NCBI GenBank assembly: GCA_022539475.1
Contig: VCMS01000415.1
Coordinates: forward strand, 1 to 37,447
Reading direction: 5' to 3'
Source: Gracilaria domingensis
Lineage: Eukaryota > Rhodophyta > Florideophyceae > Gracilariales > Gracilariaceae
DNA length: 37,447 nucleotides
The position numbers and the translations under genes were made by a program. The notes beneath the pieces were generated by a model that had not been told where the DNA came from, made no database searches, and worked only from the letters and a program-made list of their open reading frames with translations. This document shows, in pieces, positions 9,549 through 18,908 of the stretch. Position 1 is the stretch's first letter. Every line of letters begins with the position of its first letter.

Positions 9549-10327
9549 TGTAGTGCAACCTGTGAGCGGGAAAAGAAACCACGAAGACGTTCGGGATCTT
9601 CCTCTACGGAGGGTAGCGAAGCGAACAGAGCCTCTCTGGAATGGCACAACGAGCCGGATGTAAGACCGGGGCCAAACCGTCACGACGGGGCGATGAGAGT
9701 TGAAATAGAAAGGTGGAGCGGAGAAGGGAGTACCACGACACGTGGGTGTGCAATACCTCGGAAGAGGGTTGGAGGAAAGAAAGGGAAAAGGAAAAGGAGA
9801 GCGAGAGCGCCACGGGGTGGGGCCTCGCGACAAGGTGACGAAGGATAACGGCGTACTGCCGGGGCTTTCCCTACACAGGGGCGAACGCGACAAACAGCGG
9901 TAAAACACTCCCACAGTTGGGTTCCTTTGGAGGACGCAGGGTGGATAAACGAACCGTGTCAACGGGGAGTCTCTCCGATTAGGAGTCGAGCACCGCCGAA
10001 GGCGTGAACGATTAGAGCCAAGACCCGTCAGTAGGGTCACCCTGGTTGGAGCACTTTACTGGTGCGACGGCGGCGACGCAGTCGCACTAAGTAGTGTCCT
10101 AACTAAAATTAATAAATAATATTAACTAAACTTCCCACTAATTGTGGCAACCGCCCACGTGTAGTGGCCAACCTCCGATCAGCTCCACCGTGTCCCACGT
10201 GTCCGAACCATCTCAATGGCAACCACTAGTAACTACTAGTCATATACTGGTGTGTACCAGGCAAACCCGTAAACGGGAAATATGACTAAGTCCTGTCAGA
10301 ATACTCATAGATGAGCGTTGCACTACA
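9549..10327 (-). repeat. 3' LTR of element 2
   Basis: 779 bp, from TGTAGTGCAAC to GTTGCACTACA on the plus strand, the same length as the 5' LTR at 31246-32024. I count 11 base differences between them by eye, 10 of them transitions, and no indels. A purine tract on the minus strand ends at its edge. The AT block near 10100-10130 is a likely promoter core. The outer U3 end holds small inverted repeats (ACTAGT-AACT-ACTAGT; CCCGTAAACGGG). Confidence 0.9.
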
Positions 10328-10341
10328 AATCCCCCTCCTTA
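10328..10341 (-). promoter_or_regulatory. polypurine tract of element 2
   Basis: Read on the minus strand, AAGGAGGGGGATT directly precedes the TG of the 3' LTR. This is where a plus-strand primer is expected, and it fixes the element's orientation. The degenerate third copy has the corresponding tract next to its LTR. Confidence 0.7.
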
Positions 10342-10370
10342 GGCGGTAATACAACCTCGACGAGGTCAGG

Positions 10371-12305
10371 ATGGCGCCGAGCCAAGAAGATATAAGTGCA
10401 GCGCTCCCCGGTCCTCCGGTATGTTCTTCTCCTTCTCCCGTCAACGACGTGCTTCCTGCTCTTGCAGTAGCAGCACCTCCTCAGAGTACCGAACTCTCTC
10501 TCGCTCCTGCGATCAACTTTCCTCCGACACCGGAACTAGACCTCACTATGAGTGGTGTTCCACCGAACCAGCCTCCGAATCAACCACCGTTCCCCCAAGG
10601 GGGCCTCACTGGATTCCGCTCCGTTCCGCTCCCTCAACAGGGCTCCAACCCGCCCGCGGGGCAATCGAACACTGTCGCAGGATCCTCCGCGCAGCATGCC
10701 GCTCTCGCGGGCCCCGTCCTCGGGTTCCATCCAGGTGTGGTCTGGCCGTCTTTCAACTCCCTTGTAGGGCTCAACCCGGCGAACCGGCGACATGCGAGGC
10801 GCCTCCGGCTCGCTCCGTGGTTCCACCCAACTGCGGTGTTCAATGAAAGCCTCATCACTGAGTATGCCGACGGACGTAACACCCTTCCGGGGGACCTCCC
10901 GGCAATGGTGACCACTTCGTGGGATTGGCGCACGCGCATCGCGATTCCTGTCCATCAGGTAGCGCGGGAAAATCGGCAATCCCGTGAAGAAGCCCATGCC
11001 AACTTTGTCATGGTGGCTTACAAACGGCAAGGCCGGGCGCCGTTCGAGTTTCCTATCCCGCCAGGGATGGACTTCGATGTGGCGTATTACCGCACCCGCG
11101 GAGAAATCAGTTACTGCGACCGCCTAGCGGCGTTGGAAACCTTTGCCTGGCGGGGAATGCCCGTTGCACGGCAGGGAGCCATATGCTGGACAAGACCGAT
11201 TCTTCGGGCTGAGTTTCGATATCTCCCCCGCCGCTCGCGGTCTAACTTCCTTCAGAACTTCATCCGCCATGAGAGGCGGTCTCGATCCCAATTTGGGTAC
11301 TTCGCCCCATATCAGAACGTGGAGATCCGCCATATCGCGGCTGCGCACCGACACGGTCGGTATGTACCTCTGCCAGAGTGGTGGAGTTACCTCGAGGCAT
11401 GCCGGGGGTGCTACATCGAGTTACCCCCGGTGTTCACCTACTTAGGGTCATACCTACTCACAGATCCCAGGACTGGGTTTTGGTCGGTTGTCGTCACCGA
11501 GTGGGCTGTCCGCACCGCGGCGTTTGTCCTCGCTGAGGCATATGACCAGTATCGACTGTGGCTCATCCCTCCCCGCGTGCGGGCGGCCATCCGAAGTTTG
11601 GACTTGGAAGTCCCCCTCGGGGGTCGTGCCAACAACGACGAGGTGTTGAGCCTTCTCGATTATATCGATAGTATCGACTCGACCGAAGTGCTTCTTTCTC
11701 AGAGTAGTCGCGGTGATTCCCCGAACACGGGTGGATACGGCCCAGGTCTGGGAAGAAATACCGCTCTTGCGGGCGATTATGTCTTCTTCGACCCGTGGGA
11801 TGATCGGGAGATTACCGCTGAGGAAGCGGGTGAGCTCCGTTCTGCTCCCCGGCGCGTGCCGGCCGATCACCCAACTGGGTTTGTGAACTCGGATGAGTAT
11901 TACCGAGAGTACCTCGGGGGAGATCCAATGGTGGATATTCAGCCCGAGGACGCGGGAGGCGAGGATATCGAGATGATCGAAGAGATCGACGCAACCCCTG
12001 CGGGGGAGAGCGCCGGTTCTGCTCCGTTTGTCGGCTCCGCCTCGGCGGCTGACTTCATCGCTCCCACTCCGGTTCCCATTCCGGTACCCATTCCGGCTCA
12101 ACCGGCTCTTCCCGCTGTTGCGGCTGTTGCAGCTCATCCCCCGCCGGCGGGTGTGAACGAAGGTGCGATTATCGTTCGCTTCCTCCGCGGCGCGGGTTTA
12201 AGTGCTAGTGCGGCGTCTGGCGACGTCACCGCTATGGCGGATGCCTTGGCTCAACGCCTTGGCGGTATGCCTCCTCAGAATGAGGGCGATGGCGACGGCC
12301 AGTAA
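10371..12305 (+). CDS. antisense accessory ORF of element 2, unknown function
   Basis: A 644-codon intact frame starts at an ATG in good context (AGGATGGCG) 43 bases from the 3' LTR and ends with TAA. It runs opposite to gag and pol. Residues 1-130 are Pro/Ser/Ala-rich and probably disordered. Residues about 140-420 look globular and are rich in Trp, Tyr and Arg (for example RLRLAPWFHPTAVF and SVVVTEWAVRTAAFVLAEAY). The C-terminal third is acidic, then Pro/Ala-rich (PVPIPVPIPAQPALP), ending in GGMPPQNEGDGDGQ. I see no signal peptide, long membrane segment or zinc motif, and recognise no family. A ruined copy sits at the same place in the second element copy (35215-37350), so it belongs to the transposon family. 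Antisense or extra ORFs between pol and the 3' LTR are known in some plant Ty3/gypsy elements. Transcription could start from the adjacent LTR in antisense. Confidence 0.7.
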   Translation: MAPSQEDISAALPGPPVCSSPSPVNDVLPALAVAAPPQSTELSLAPAINFPPTPELDLTMSGVPPNQPPNQPPFPQGGLTGFRSVPLPQQGSNPPAGQSNTVAGSSAQHAALAGPVLGFHPGVVWPSFNSLVGLNPANRRHARRLRLAPWFHPTAVFNESLITEYADGRNTLPGDLPAMVTTSWDWRTRIAIPVHQVARENRQSREEAHANFVMVAYKRQGRAPFEFPIPPGMDFDVAYYRTRGEISYCDRLAALETFAWRGMPVARQGAICWTRPILRAEFRYLPRRSRSNFLQNFIRHERRSRSQFGYFAPYQNVEIRHIAAAHRHGRYVPLPEWWSYLEACRGCYIELPPVFTYLGSYLLTDPRTGFWSVVVTEWAVRTAAFVLAEAYDQYRLWLIPPRVRAAIRSLDLEVPLGGRANNDEVLSLLDYIDSIDSTEVLLSQSSRGDSPNTGGYGPGLGRNTALAGDYVFFDPWDDREITAEEAGELRSAPRRVPADHPTGFVNSDEYYREYLGGDPMVDIQPEDAGGEDIEMIEEIDATPAGESAGSAPFVGSASAADFIAPTPVPIPVPIPAQPALPAVAAVAAHPPPAGVNEGAIIVRFLRGAGLSASAASGDVTAMADALAQRLGGMPPQNEGDGDGQ

Positions 12306-12696
12306 ACGGGAGCCGAGCTTCCCCATGCGTGGGTAATTACCTGTTCACAGTAGTATAGCCTTGAGATAAAAAGATTCTTTGCTTCATTCACGTCTTCGAC
12401 GATGTGTCCCTTCCTCACCGGCATAGCCGGCTAATGCAATGCGATGCGATGCGCTACGAAAAACGCACCCTTCCGAGGGGAAAAACCATGCTCATGGTGT
12501 GGCAGCGAGGCCATTACCAGCGAGCTGGATGAAAAACCCTCAGGAGTGAGCCTTCCTTCCGAAAATCGGTGTTCTCACGGCTCGAGCCGGTCGAACCGTC
12601 AATGCGACAGGCATTCCACCTAGGTGGTGTTGACTCAATCCCGTTGCATGACTTGTGTGTGCCAATGATCTGACTTCCTCCGTTTCCACGGCAACC
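12306..12696. other. non-coding spacer between antisense ORF and pol end
   Basis: About 390 bases between the two convergent frames. It contains a short ATGCGATGCG-type repeat near 12435. I see no gene. It probably serves as the 3' untranslated region of both pol and the antisense ORF. Confidence 0.5.
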
Positions 12697-13045
12697 TCAT
12701 CCTACTTGGGCTTGATCCAGCGTCGCTGGCGGTGCAGTACCCGTTTTTCGGTGATAACTAATGACCTTCGAGCGAGGCAGGTGCTCGATTGGCTCAAGAG
12801 TATCCCAACTTGGGTCGTAACCGTACCAACGGACGCGGTATAACAAGATACCCTCCTGGTCCCAGGTATGCCCGACAATGTCGGCGACAACGTACTGCTG
12901 AACGTACACTTGCCGGCATTGCCGTGTTGTAGTCACATCTCCTTGCGACAACCCTTCGTCTGTGTTCTGCAAAGTGGAATATAGTCTGTTCGCTTTGGAA
13001 ACTAAGCTAGTTTTGGGACTATTTGGGGCGCGCGAGGGGTTAGCA
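12697..13045 (-). CDS. chromodomain, C-terminal end of element 2 pol
   Basis: The frame encodes a chromodomain (VVADIVGHTWDQEG, then LLYRVRWYGYDPSWDTLEP and IEHLPRSKVISYH) near the protein's end. The usual DTWEP is DTLEP here. Chromodomains of this kind sit at the C-terminus of chromovirus integrases and steer insertion by reading histone marks. It is separated from the rest of pol by the 10.6-kb insert. The 5-base sequence TAGCA at 13041-13045 is repeated at 23621-23625 in the same codon phase, so this is the missing end of the pol frame that stops at 23621. A TGA lies just upstream, inside the insert. Confidence 0.8.
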
Positions 13046-13424
13046 GAGGCTGGCACTCAAAATATTAAGAAATTTTGGAATATTAAATTCCATCTCGCGC
13101 AGTTTAGTTCTTGGGTCCCCTAGTTTTTGTAGAGGTTCTACTTCGCCGCACCACCCCATTCACTCTTTCTCGCGACCCTCTCTCAAAACTGCACTCGTGC
13201 TAGTTTGCGTTTCCATTTTCTCCCATGTTGCAATGCCAATCGCAACTCATCCCACCTCAATCATCCCATCACTTCTTCCCAGTCCACACCACCCCCGCTA
13301 TTTACCCATTTCTCGCCCATCACGCTTTCGCATCCTCTCTCTCCGTCTCCGCAAACGTCATTTTGTAGAAGTCAGGTGGACAACCCTCCCCCTTTTCGTA
13401 TACCCGCCTCGCCCCAAAACGGCT

Positions 13425-14335
13425 TCAAATCCCTCCCATCCTTCTCTCCTCCTGTCCCCTCAGAATCCCCTTCGCAGTCCGCGATACCTCCGCCGCACTC
13501 CTAAACCCAGTCACCACCGGAGCTCCAACTCCCTCCCGCGGCACCTCCTTCACCACCTTCTTCATCTCCTTACGCCTTTTCTTCAGACGGCTCTTCCCAT
13601 CCCCAACCCCATCACCCTTTGTCTTCGGTGTCACAGGAGACCCCTTCTGCACCCCCACCCTTCCCACACTTCCCTTCTCCGTCTTTCCCTCCACACCTGC
13701 TTTCACCGTCTCCTCTTCCACCAATCTTTGCCTCTTGACCAGCTCCTTCACCTCCTTCTCCAGCACGTCCAACCTCTCGTTCAGAACCCTATTCTCCTCC
13801 CGCAACTCTCCAACCTCCCTTCCTGCACAATCTACTATCCCATACACATGATTTCTCATCTCCACTCCCAATACCGACAACGAATTCCGCAAGCTCGAAA
13901 TCGCCTCAACCGAAACACCACTACCACCCCCACTCAGCACCACACCGCACATTTCCGTTACAATCTCCACAATTCCATCGTACAGTTTCTCCTTCATCAC
14001 CAACCCCAACATCCCCACCCTCGCCTTCATCTGCCACACAAACCGCATCTCCCTGTCACCCTCGCCACCCCCACTCTCTATCTGGTCTGGTCTCCAACCT
14101 CTAACTGACTCAGATGCGCCGCAGCCCTTCTCTCCATTGCGACCCCCTCCACCTCATCACCATCCCCTCTCCTCGCCTCACACTTCTTTCCTTTATCGGC
14201 CACTTCCTTCTTCTGCGACATCCGACCAGCCGCCGTAATCACGTCCTCTTCCCGCTTTGGTGACGGCGTCGGCGTTACCTCCTTCCCCTCCAACAGCGCC
14301 AACAGCTCCTCATCCTTCACGTATCCGTTCGACAT
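13425..14335 (-). pseudogene. coiled-coil protein, unknown, with an apparent frameshift
   Basis: The first part starts at ATG 14335 (MSNGYVKDEELLALLEGK) and is charged and low in complexity. It runs into a TAG near 14078. The second part is open in the -1 frame across the same place and continues to 13425. It contains a leucine-rich coiled coil (LREENRVLNERLDVLEKEVK) and a basic tail with KSRLKKRRKEMKK. The overlap of the two frames suggests one gene with a single-base loss or a sequence error. A TTAAATAG box about 180 bases upstream of the ATG could be its promoter. The plus-strand 303-codon frame over the same DNA is His/Pro/Leu-rich and looks like a shadow. Function unknown; a structural or DNA-binding role is possible but not shown. 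Confidence 0.5.
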
Positions 14336-14576
14336 CTTCAGAAGAAGAAGTAGTAGTTGGATCGAAGTTTCCGCTGCGATACAGTACAATCGAGCTAAAC
14401 TGTGCTGTCCACCCCCACTGTCCAACCACACGGGCTATATCCAGCACCATGATTGTCCCTGTTTTCCTCATCCCATTTCCCGCCAAAACATCTACTGTAC
14501 ATCTTCGCACCTTCCACTATTTAAGCGCCACCTCTCTGTCTCCTCTTTCGCGCTCACATAATCCCCACCCACCTCG

Positions 14577-14657
14577 CCTCGACCGGCGATATTTTTCTCT
14601 TCCACCATAACCTCACTCGATGGTTATAGCAAAACAGGAAGATATCGCCAGTGGAGG
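14577..14657. ncRNA. imperfect hairpin unit 1
   Basis: Arms 14585-14612 and 14622-14649 pair at 21 of 28 positions without gaps and extend outward by about 8 bases with two mismatches. The loop is about 9 bases. Its inner arms read CCATAACC and GGTTATAG. It resembles units 2 and 3 in size and layout. Strand and transcription unknown. Confidence 0.4.
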
Positions 14658-14700
14658 CAAGCTAGGGACTAGTGATTGTACTTAGAGTTGCTCACCCTCT

Positions 14701-14778
14701 GTCTCGACTGGGGGCATGTTCTTCTTCCGTCACATCCTGCGTGGGTTGTGACAAAAAAAGAATATGTCACCACTCGAC
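14701..14778. ncRNA. imperfect hairpin unit 2
   Basis: GACTGGGGGCATGTTC pairs with the region ending in CCACTCGAC. 24 of 32 aligned positions match, and G-U pairs add to this. The apex is TCACATCC-loop-GGTTGTGA, shared with unit 3. Confidence 0.45.
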
Positions 14779-14830
14779 ACCGGATGGGTAACAATGGTAG
14801 CACGTAGAGTAGTTCATTCTCCCTCTCAGC

Positions 14831-14906
14831 GTCCACTGGGGATATATTGATGTTCTCTCACATCCTTTCCCGGTTGTGATACAAGAGAAATACATCTCCA
14901 ATGGAC
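14831..14906. ncRNA. imperfect hairpin unit 3
   Basis: Arms 14831-14865 and 14872-14906 pair at 26 of 35 positions with no gap. The base of the stem is GTCCACTGGGGAT against ATCTCCAATGGAC, and the apex is TCACATCC-loop-GGTTGTGA. It lies about 130 bases after unit 2, in the same orientation. Confidence 0.45.
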
Positions 14907-14975
14907 ACGGAGATTATAGTCGTGATAACACGTAAAGGTAACAATGTAATAAACAATAAATTTATGCTACTATCT

Positions 14976-15296
14976 CTAACCAACCTTTCGAAAACCAGCT
15001 ATGACATGAGCTGGGTTACTCGAGCCAAAGATGGCAGATCCTGCAACTGAAATGTTTGCACCGGCCTTCACTACTCCTTTCACAGTACTCAGTCCAATAC
15101 CCCCCTCCACCTGTATCCCTGTTCTTGGGTACAACTCCCTTGCATGTCGCACCTTATCAAGAACACCCTCCATAAACGCCTGTCCTCCAAACCCTGGCTC
15201 CACCGTCATCAACAATAACATGTCTACAACTCCTTCGTTCATAAGTGCTTCTACGACCTTTATAGACGTACTCGGGCGCAACCCAACTCCATCCTT
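14976..15296 (-). pseudogene. rpe: ribulose-phosphate 3-epimerase, 3' fragment
   Basis: About 105 codons match the C-terminal half of ribulose-phosphate 3-epimerase, which interconverts ribulose 5-phosphate and xylulose 5-phosphate in the pentose phosphate and Calvin cycles. The MTVEPGFGGQAF loop is of the eukaryotic cytosolic type, and AGANISVAGSAIFG is the phosphate-binding end. Full-length enzymes have about 220-230 residues. The N-terminal half with the metal-binding His and Asp residues is missing: the frame meets a TAA just upstream. The second catalytic Asp, in the usual VDGG motif, is Glu here (VEGG). Together these make it a non-functional gene fragment, probably carried in with the surrounding insert. 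A spliced upstream exon cannot be excluded, but I found none before the divergent gene at 15694. Confidence 0.75.
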
Positions 15297-15693
15297 TTAA
15301 TTATGGCAATCCGAGTGAAGCTATAAAACCCGTTCACGTCATTTATGAAGCCAAAATGGCTCCTTTCATCCTGTATTCAAGCTTCCCGTAACTCGTACTT
15401 TACAACTACTTTACAACTCAGGTTCGAAATCAGTTTCATTCATTGTACACTTTCTACTCTTCCACCTACTTTTCATAAAACATCATCACACTTTGTGGCT
15501 TGTCGTCTCATACAAGCCCTATCATTCCTTCAGTACAATCACATATCATACATTTCGCTCACTTTCACAAAGTGAACCATGTTCCCGTTCTGCGCTTCCC
15601 AACCGTTTGTACTTAAGTATCACTCTTTACCCCAGCAGTTCTCCGCCCCATCTTCCATTTCTATCGTCACACAAAAACATTCGAACACTTGCA

Positions 15694-16596
15694 ATGAACT
15701 CCCAGTCCGACATGCCTCCGACTCCGCCTCCGAGTCCCAGATACTCTGACGTCCCTCAGGCCTCATCTCCCGCCCGAAGGACTCGAGCCGTTATTGTTGG
15801 AAGGGGGCGTATAGGTACCATGCTGGCGAACGAAGAAGATACGGTCATTTCCGCACTCGAATTCTGCAGCATGGCTGCTACCTCTCATCTTTCTGATGTA
15901 CCGATACTAGTTTGTGGAAGAACGAACACCCTGGAGACCGTAATTCAGGCTTGACCTTATTCGCTCAGAGAGAATCTCGTTTTCTTCCAGAATGGAGACA
16001 TCATACCATTGCTTTCGAAGCTCGGTGTGGACAAATGTTCAAAAGTTGTCTTATACGTTGGTGTCCCCTCAAGAAACGCAGCTCCGCAGGATGGTGTCAC
16101 TCCTCAAAGTCCGGATGGTCTCACTGTCGTAACAGGAAAGTGGGCCTCCAACGTTGCAGACAGGTTTAGGTCTATGGGTCTCACTTGCGGGGTTGTCGAC
16201 GAAGATACATTTCTCGTAAGCTATTATGAGAAGCTCGTGTGGCTATCATCGTTCAACATCGTCGGGGCCTCAAGAGGTTTCATTCTTATGGACGTAGTCG
16301 CTACGGAGTGCAGTACGGCTGTGCTCACAATAATGAAAGAGCTGTTGAAGATAGTTTCGCTTAAGACAGGTACTACTTTCAACCTGGAAGAGACCGTTGG
16401 GCGACTTCTTGCATATGGGAAAACTCTCGTTGGCTTCCCTACTTCTTTCTCCGACTTTCAGTTTAGGAACGCGTACTTCTACGACTTTTCCCGCCAAGAA
16501 AGAAACATTGTAGGCGGTGACCCCGCTCCTTTTCATACAAACTACGTCAACGTTGTTAAGGAAAAGTTATCCCCCTCCCCATTCCCCCAGCTTTGA
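15694..16596 (+). pseudogene. ketopantoate-reductase-like NAD(P)-binding protein with one in-frame TGA
   Basis: A frame of about 300 codons starts at ATG 15694 (MNSQSDMPPTPPPSP) and ends with TGA at 16594. A Rossmann glycine motif, GRGRIGTMLA, follows a Pro/Ser-rich leader. Next come NLVFFQNGD, LTVVTGKWASNVADRF and the C-terminal helical domain (EKLVWLSSFNIVGA, FPTSFSDFQFRNAYFYDFS). This layout resembles a family of 6-phosphogluconate-dehydrogenase-fold/ketopantoate-reductase-like proteins that I associate with plants and algae; the substrate is unknown. A single TGA at 15952-15954 lies between the Rossmann part and FFQNGD, in frame on both sides. One C-to-T change from CGA would explain it; a sequence error or an unusual decoding are alternatives. 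A 29-base GT...AG stretch over the stop would break the frame, so an intron is unlikely. It diverges from the epimerase fragment. No transposon-like features. Confidence 0.6.
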
Positions 16597-16835
16597 GGTT
16601 AGAAAACATGACTTTTCGGTGTTGTAAACCTTTTAGAGATAGTTAAACATAAAAGTTACTTTATCGAAATGACCTGTTCCCTAGCTTCACGTACAATGGA
16701 CTGTCGAAGTGAAAACCGGAAGTTATCCACAATTTCGCAACTTTTATCGCCGGGATAGATAACAAACGCATCCATCTTCTGCAACAGGTCTCCAATAGCA
16801 GAATCCACTTCTTCTCTCCACTGCCACAGTTTGTT

Positions 16836-17774
16836 TTACACGAAATTGGAATTGAGGTTCACCTTTGGTACCTTCTGACGAATTCGTCTGTACGTCTTGC
16901 TCCGAGTAGGTGTCCCTTGTGTTCCAGACCGCTCGCCAGAAACACTTGAACGTGCCATTCTTGCGGACAGAAGCACAACGTCATCGTCCTGCTGCTCCGC
17001 AGTTTCTGGTGCAGTTTGGGGTACAGATGGACCAGCTCCTTGTGCGGATTGCGCATCCGCGTCTGGAAGGGGACCTTTTATGATCTCATCTTCCTCCTCT
17101 TGCACAGCCGTCCCCTGCTGAACCGTCTGTTTCGACGCAGAAGATCCCCTTGTGTCGACGGTTTGATTCATCGCAGGAGAAGCCCTTTTCGACGCAGTGG
17201 GCTTCGTAACGGAGGTAGACTTTGTTTGACCTGTCCGCTTCGTAGCTGGGGATGCTCTCGTCTTCATAGACCGCTTCGTAACAGACGACGGACCTGCCCG
17301 TGGAGGTGCTACTGATGCGCTACCTCTCGGTGTTGATGAACTTCGAATTGGCTCCGTGCGGCTTGTCGGCGTCATCACCTCACTCATAGCGCTCACCGTT
17401 CCTCGCTTGGACGCCGGAATGCTGGCTGCCACCGGTTGCATCATTTTCCCATCCCAAGGAGCGGCCGTCCGGAGATCCTGGATATATTGTGGAAGATCCA
17501 GGCCCTCCGCCCGGTAAGGGTAGAACGTCTGACCGCTTCGAATGATGAGAATATTATGAACCATCACAAGACCTGGGTCCAATTGCTTCCCGAGCAACTC
17601 GCGGCGTAGAACACTTCCAATTCCATGCAAAAACGCTTACCCCACTATCACCTTTCCTTCATTCTCAATATCCATCTGCAGAGAAACCCGCATTCCACCT
17701 TGCAATAATCGAGTGCTCCGCTGAGTGCGAGGAGTCACGCTTTGCGTACGCTTTCGAACACGAGTTGGCTTCAT
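16836..17774 (-). pseudogene. S/T/K-rich nuclear-type protein, unknown, with one in-frame TAA
   Basis: A single frame runs from ATG 17774 (MKPTRVRKRTQSVTPRTQRS) to TAA near 16836, interrupted only by TAA at 17637-17639. The N-terminus is basic. A small globular stretch follows the stop (LDPGLVMVHNILIIRSGQTF, then YPYRAEGLDLPQYIQDLRTA). The middle holds degenerate TK/SK-R-x-S-P repeats (SVTKRSMKTRASPATKRTGQ). An acidic patch (EEEDEI) and a basic tail (SKTYRRIRQKVPKV) end it. The composition suggests a nuclear, possibly DNA-associated protein, but I do not recognise it. The TAA could come from CAA by one transition. A splice donor-like GGTAAGCG overlaps the stop, so an intron is possible; the one acceptor I tested does not restore the frame. 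Confidence 0.5.
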
Positions 17775-18130
17775 GTTGAACAGCTATTGCAGTGAAAGGT
17801 GTATATCAACAATACGTTCGCTCTGGACGATACAAGAACGGATGCGAGCCTTTTAAATGGCGACTTACGCTGGGCACCCCCGCTTTCGGCAGCTCCTCCC
17901 AGCGCACTGCCAGTCTCGTCCGTGTCCTGTCCGTGGCCGCTCGCACGCTGATTGTACGCTTTAGAGTCGTGGAGTTCGCGCAATGATGACTCACGCGAGC
18001 AATGGTCGCGCTCTCTAATCATGCTCTTCAAATGCTTTGCATAGTAGTCAAGAGAACACTCATTTACTTCCATGTACAGCCTACTCCCGCGAATACACGT
18101 GGACAGCGGCGCCAACGTACCGGCGGCCGG

Positions 18131-18908
18131 GTGTAGCGAAATCACTGCGGGGCGGCGTGTTTTGGGAGGTCCCGGGAAGGCGCCGAAATGTGGCCAAAAC
18201 GTGCCCGCGAGCGAAGAGGGGTCGGTCGTGTTAGGGTACCTACCCTAACACGACCGGACCCCCGCGCCCGCGGGCATAAAATCCCACATTTTTCAAAAAA
18301 TCGTCCAAAACGTGCCCGCGGGCGGGAGGGTCCTGTCGTGTTAGGGTAGCTACCCTAACACGACCGACCCCCCGCGCCCGCGGGCATAAAATCGCACATT
18401 TTTCAAAAAATCGTCCAAAACGTGCCCGCGGGCGGGGGGGTCCGGTCGTGTTAGGGTAGCTACCCTAACACGACCGACCCCCCCCCGCCCGCGGGCATAA
18501 AATCGCACATTTTTCAAAAAATCATTCAAAACGTGCTCGTGGGTGGGGCGGTCCGGTCCTGTTTGGGTAGCTACCCTAACACGACTGACCCCCCCCGCCC
18601 GCGGGCATAAAATCGCACATTTTTCAAAAAATCGTCCAAAACGTGCCCGCGGGCGGGGGGGTCCGGTCGTGTTAAGGTAGCTACCCTAACACGACCGACC
18701 CCCCTCCGCCCGCGGGCATAATATCGCACATTTTTCAAAACATCGCCCAAAACGTGCCCGCGGGCGGGGGGGTCCGGTCGTGGTAGGGTAGCTACCCTAA
18801 CACGACCGACCCCCTCCGCCCGCGGGCACGTTCTGGCCACATTTTGGCACCCTCCGGAGACCTTCGAAAGCACTCCTCCCGGCTCTTCTGGCAGTGATTT
18901 CGCTGCAC
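18131..18908. mobile_element. 0.78-kb inverted-repeat element made of six palindromic units
   Basis: The ends are an inverted repeat, GTGTAGCGAAATCACTGC on the left and its near-complement on the right, followed inward by a second matching block (AATGTGGCCAAAACGTGCCC). Inside are six tandem units of about 112 bases. Each holds a 30-34 base palindrome centred on TTAGGGTAGCTACCCTAA, a GC-rich CCCGCGGGC palindrome and an AT-rich spacer (CACATTTTTCAAAAAATC). It encodes nothing. It sits inside the C-terminal coding part of transposase copy 2, so it inserted later. It looks like a foldback or MITE-type element. No clear target-site duplication seen. Confidence 0.65.

Noticed and set aside
9525..10040. 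171- and 175-codon minus-strand frames inside both LTRs
   Set aside because: They lie wholly within LTR sequence that acts as promoter and U5, and their translations are Ser/Arg/Pro-rich without a recognisable fold.
13197..14108. 303-codon plus-strand frame opposite the coiled-coil gene
   Set aside because: His/Pro/Leu/Arg-rich low-complexity translation, with no domain; the opposite strand gives a normal coiled coil. It is a shadow.
15927..15955. 29-base intron (GT...AG) removing the TGA of the reductase-like gene
   Set aside because: Near this position a GT...AG pair exists, but it is too short and its length is not a multiple of three, so it breaks a frame that is good on both sides.
18124..18131. 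8-base target-site duplication around the palindrome element
   Set aside because: The flanks GGCCGGG and CACGCCGT do not match convincingly.
18335..18830. CRISPR array or telomere repeat
   Set aside because: Units are palindromic with no unique spacers, and the TTAGGG motif occurs once per arm rather than in tandem.
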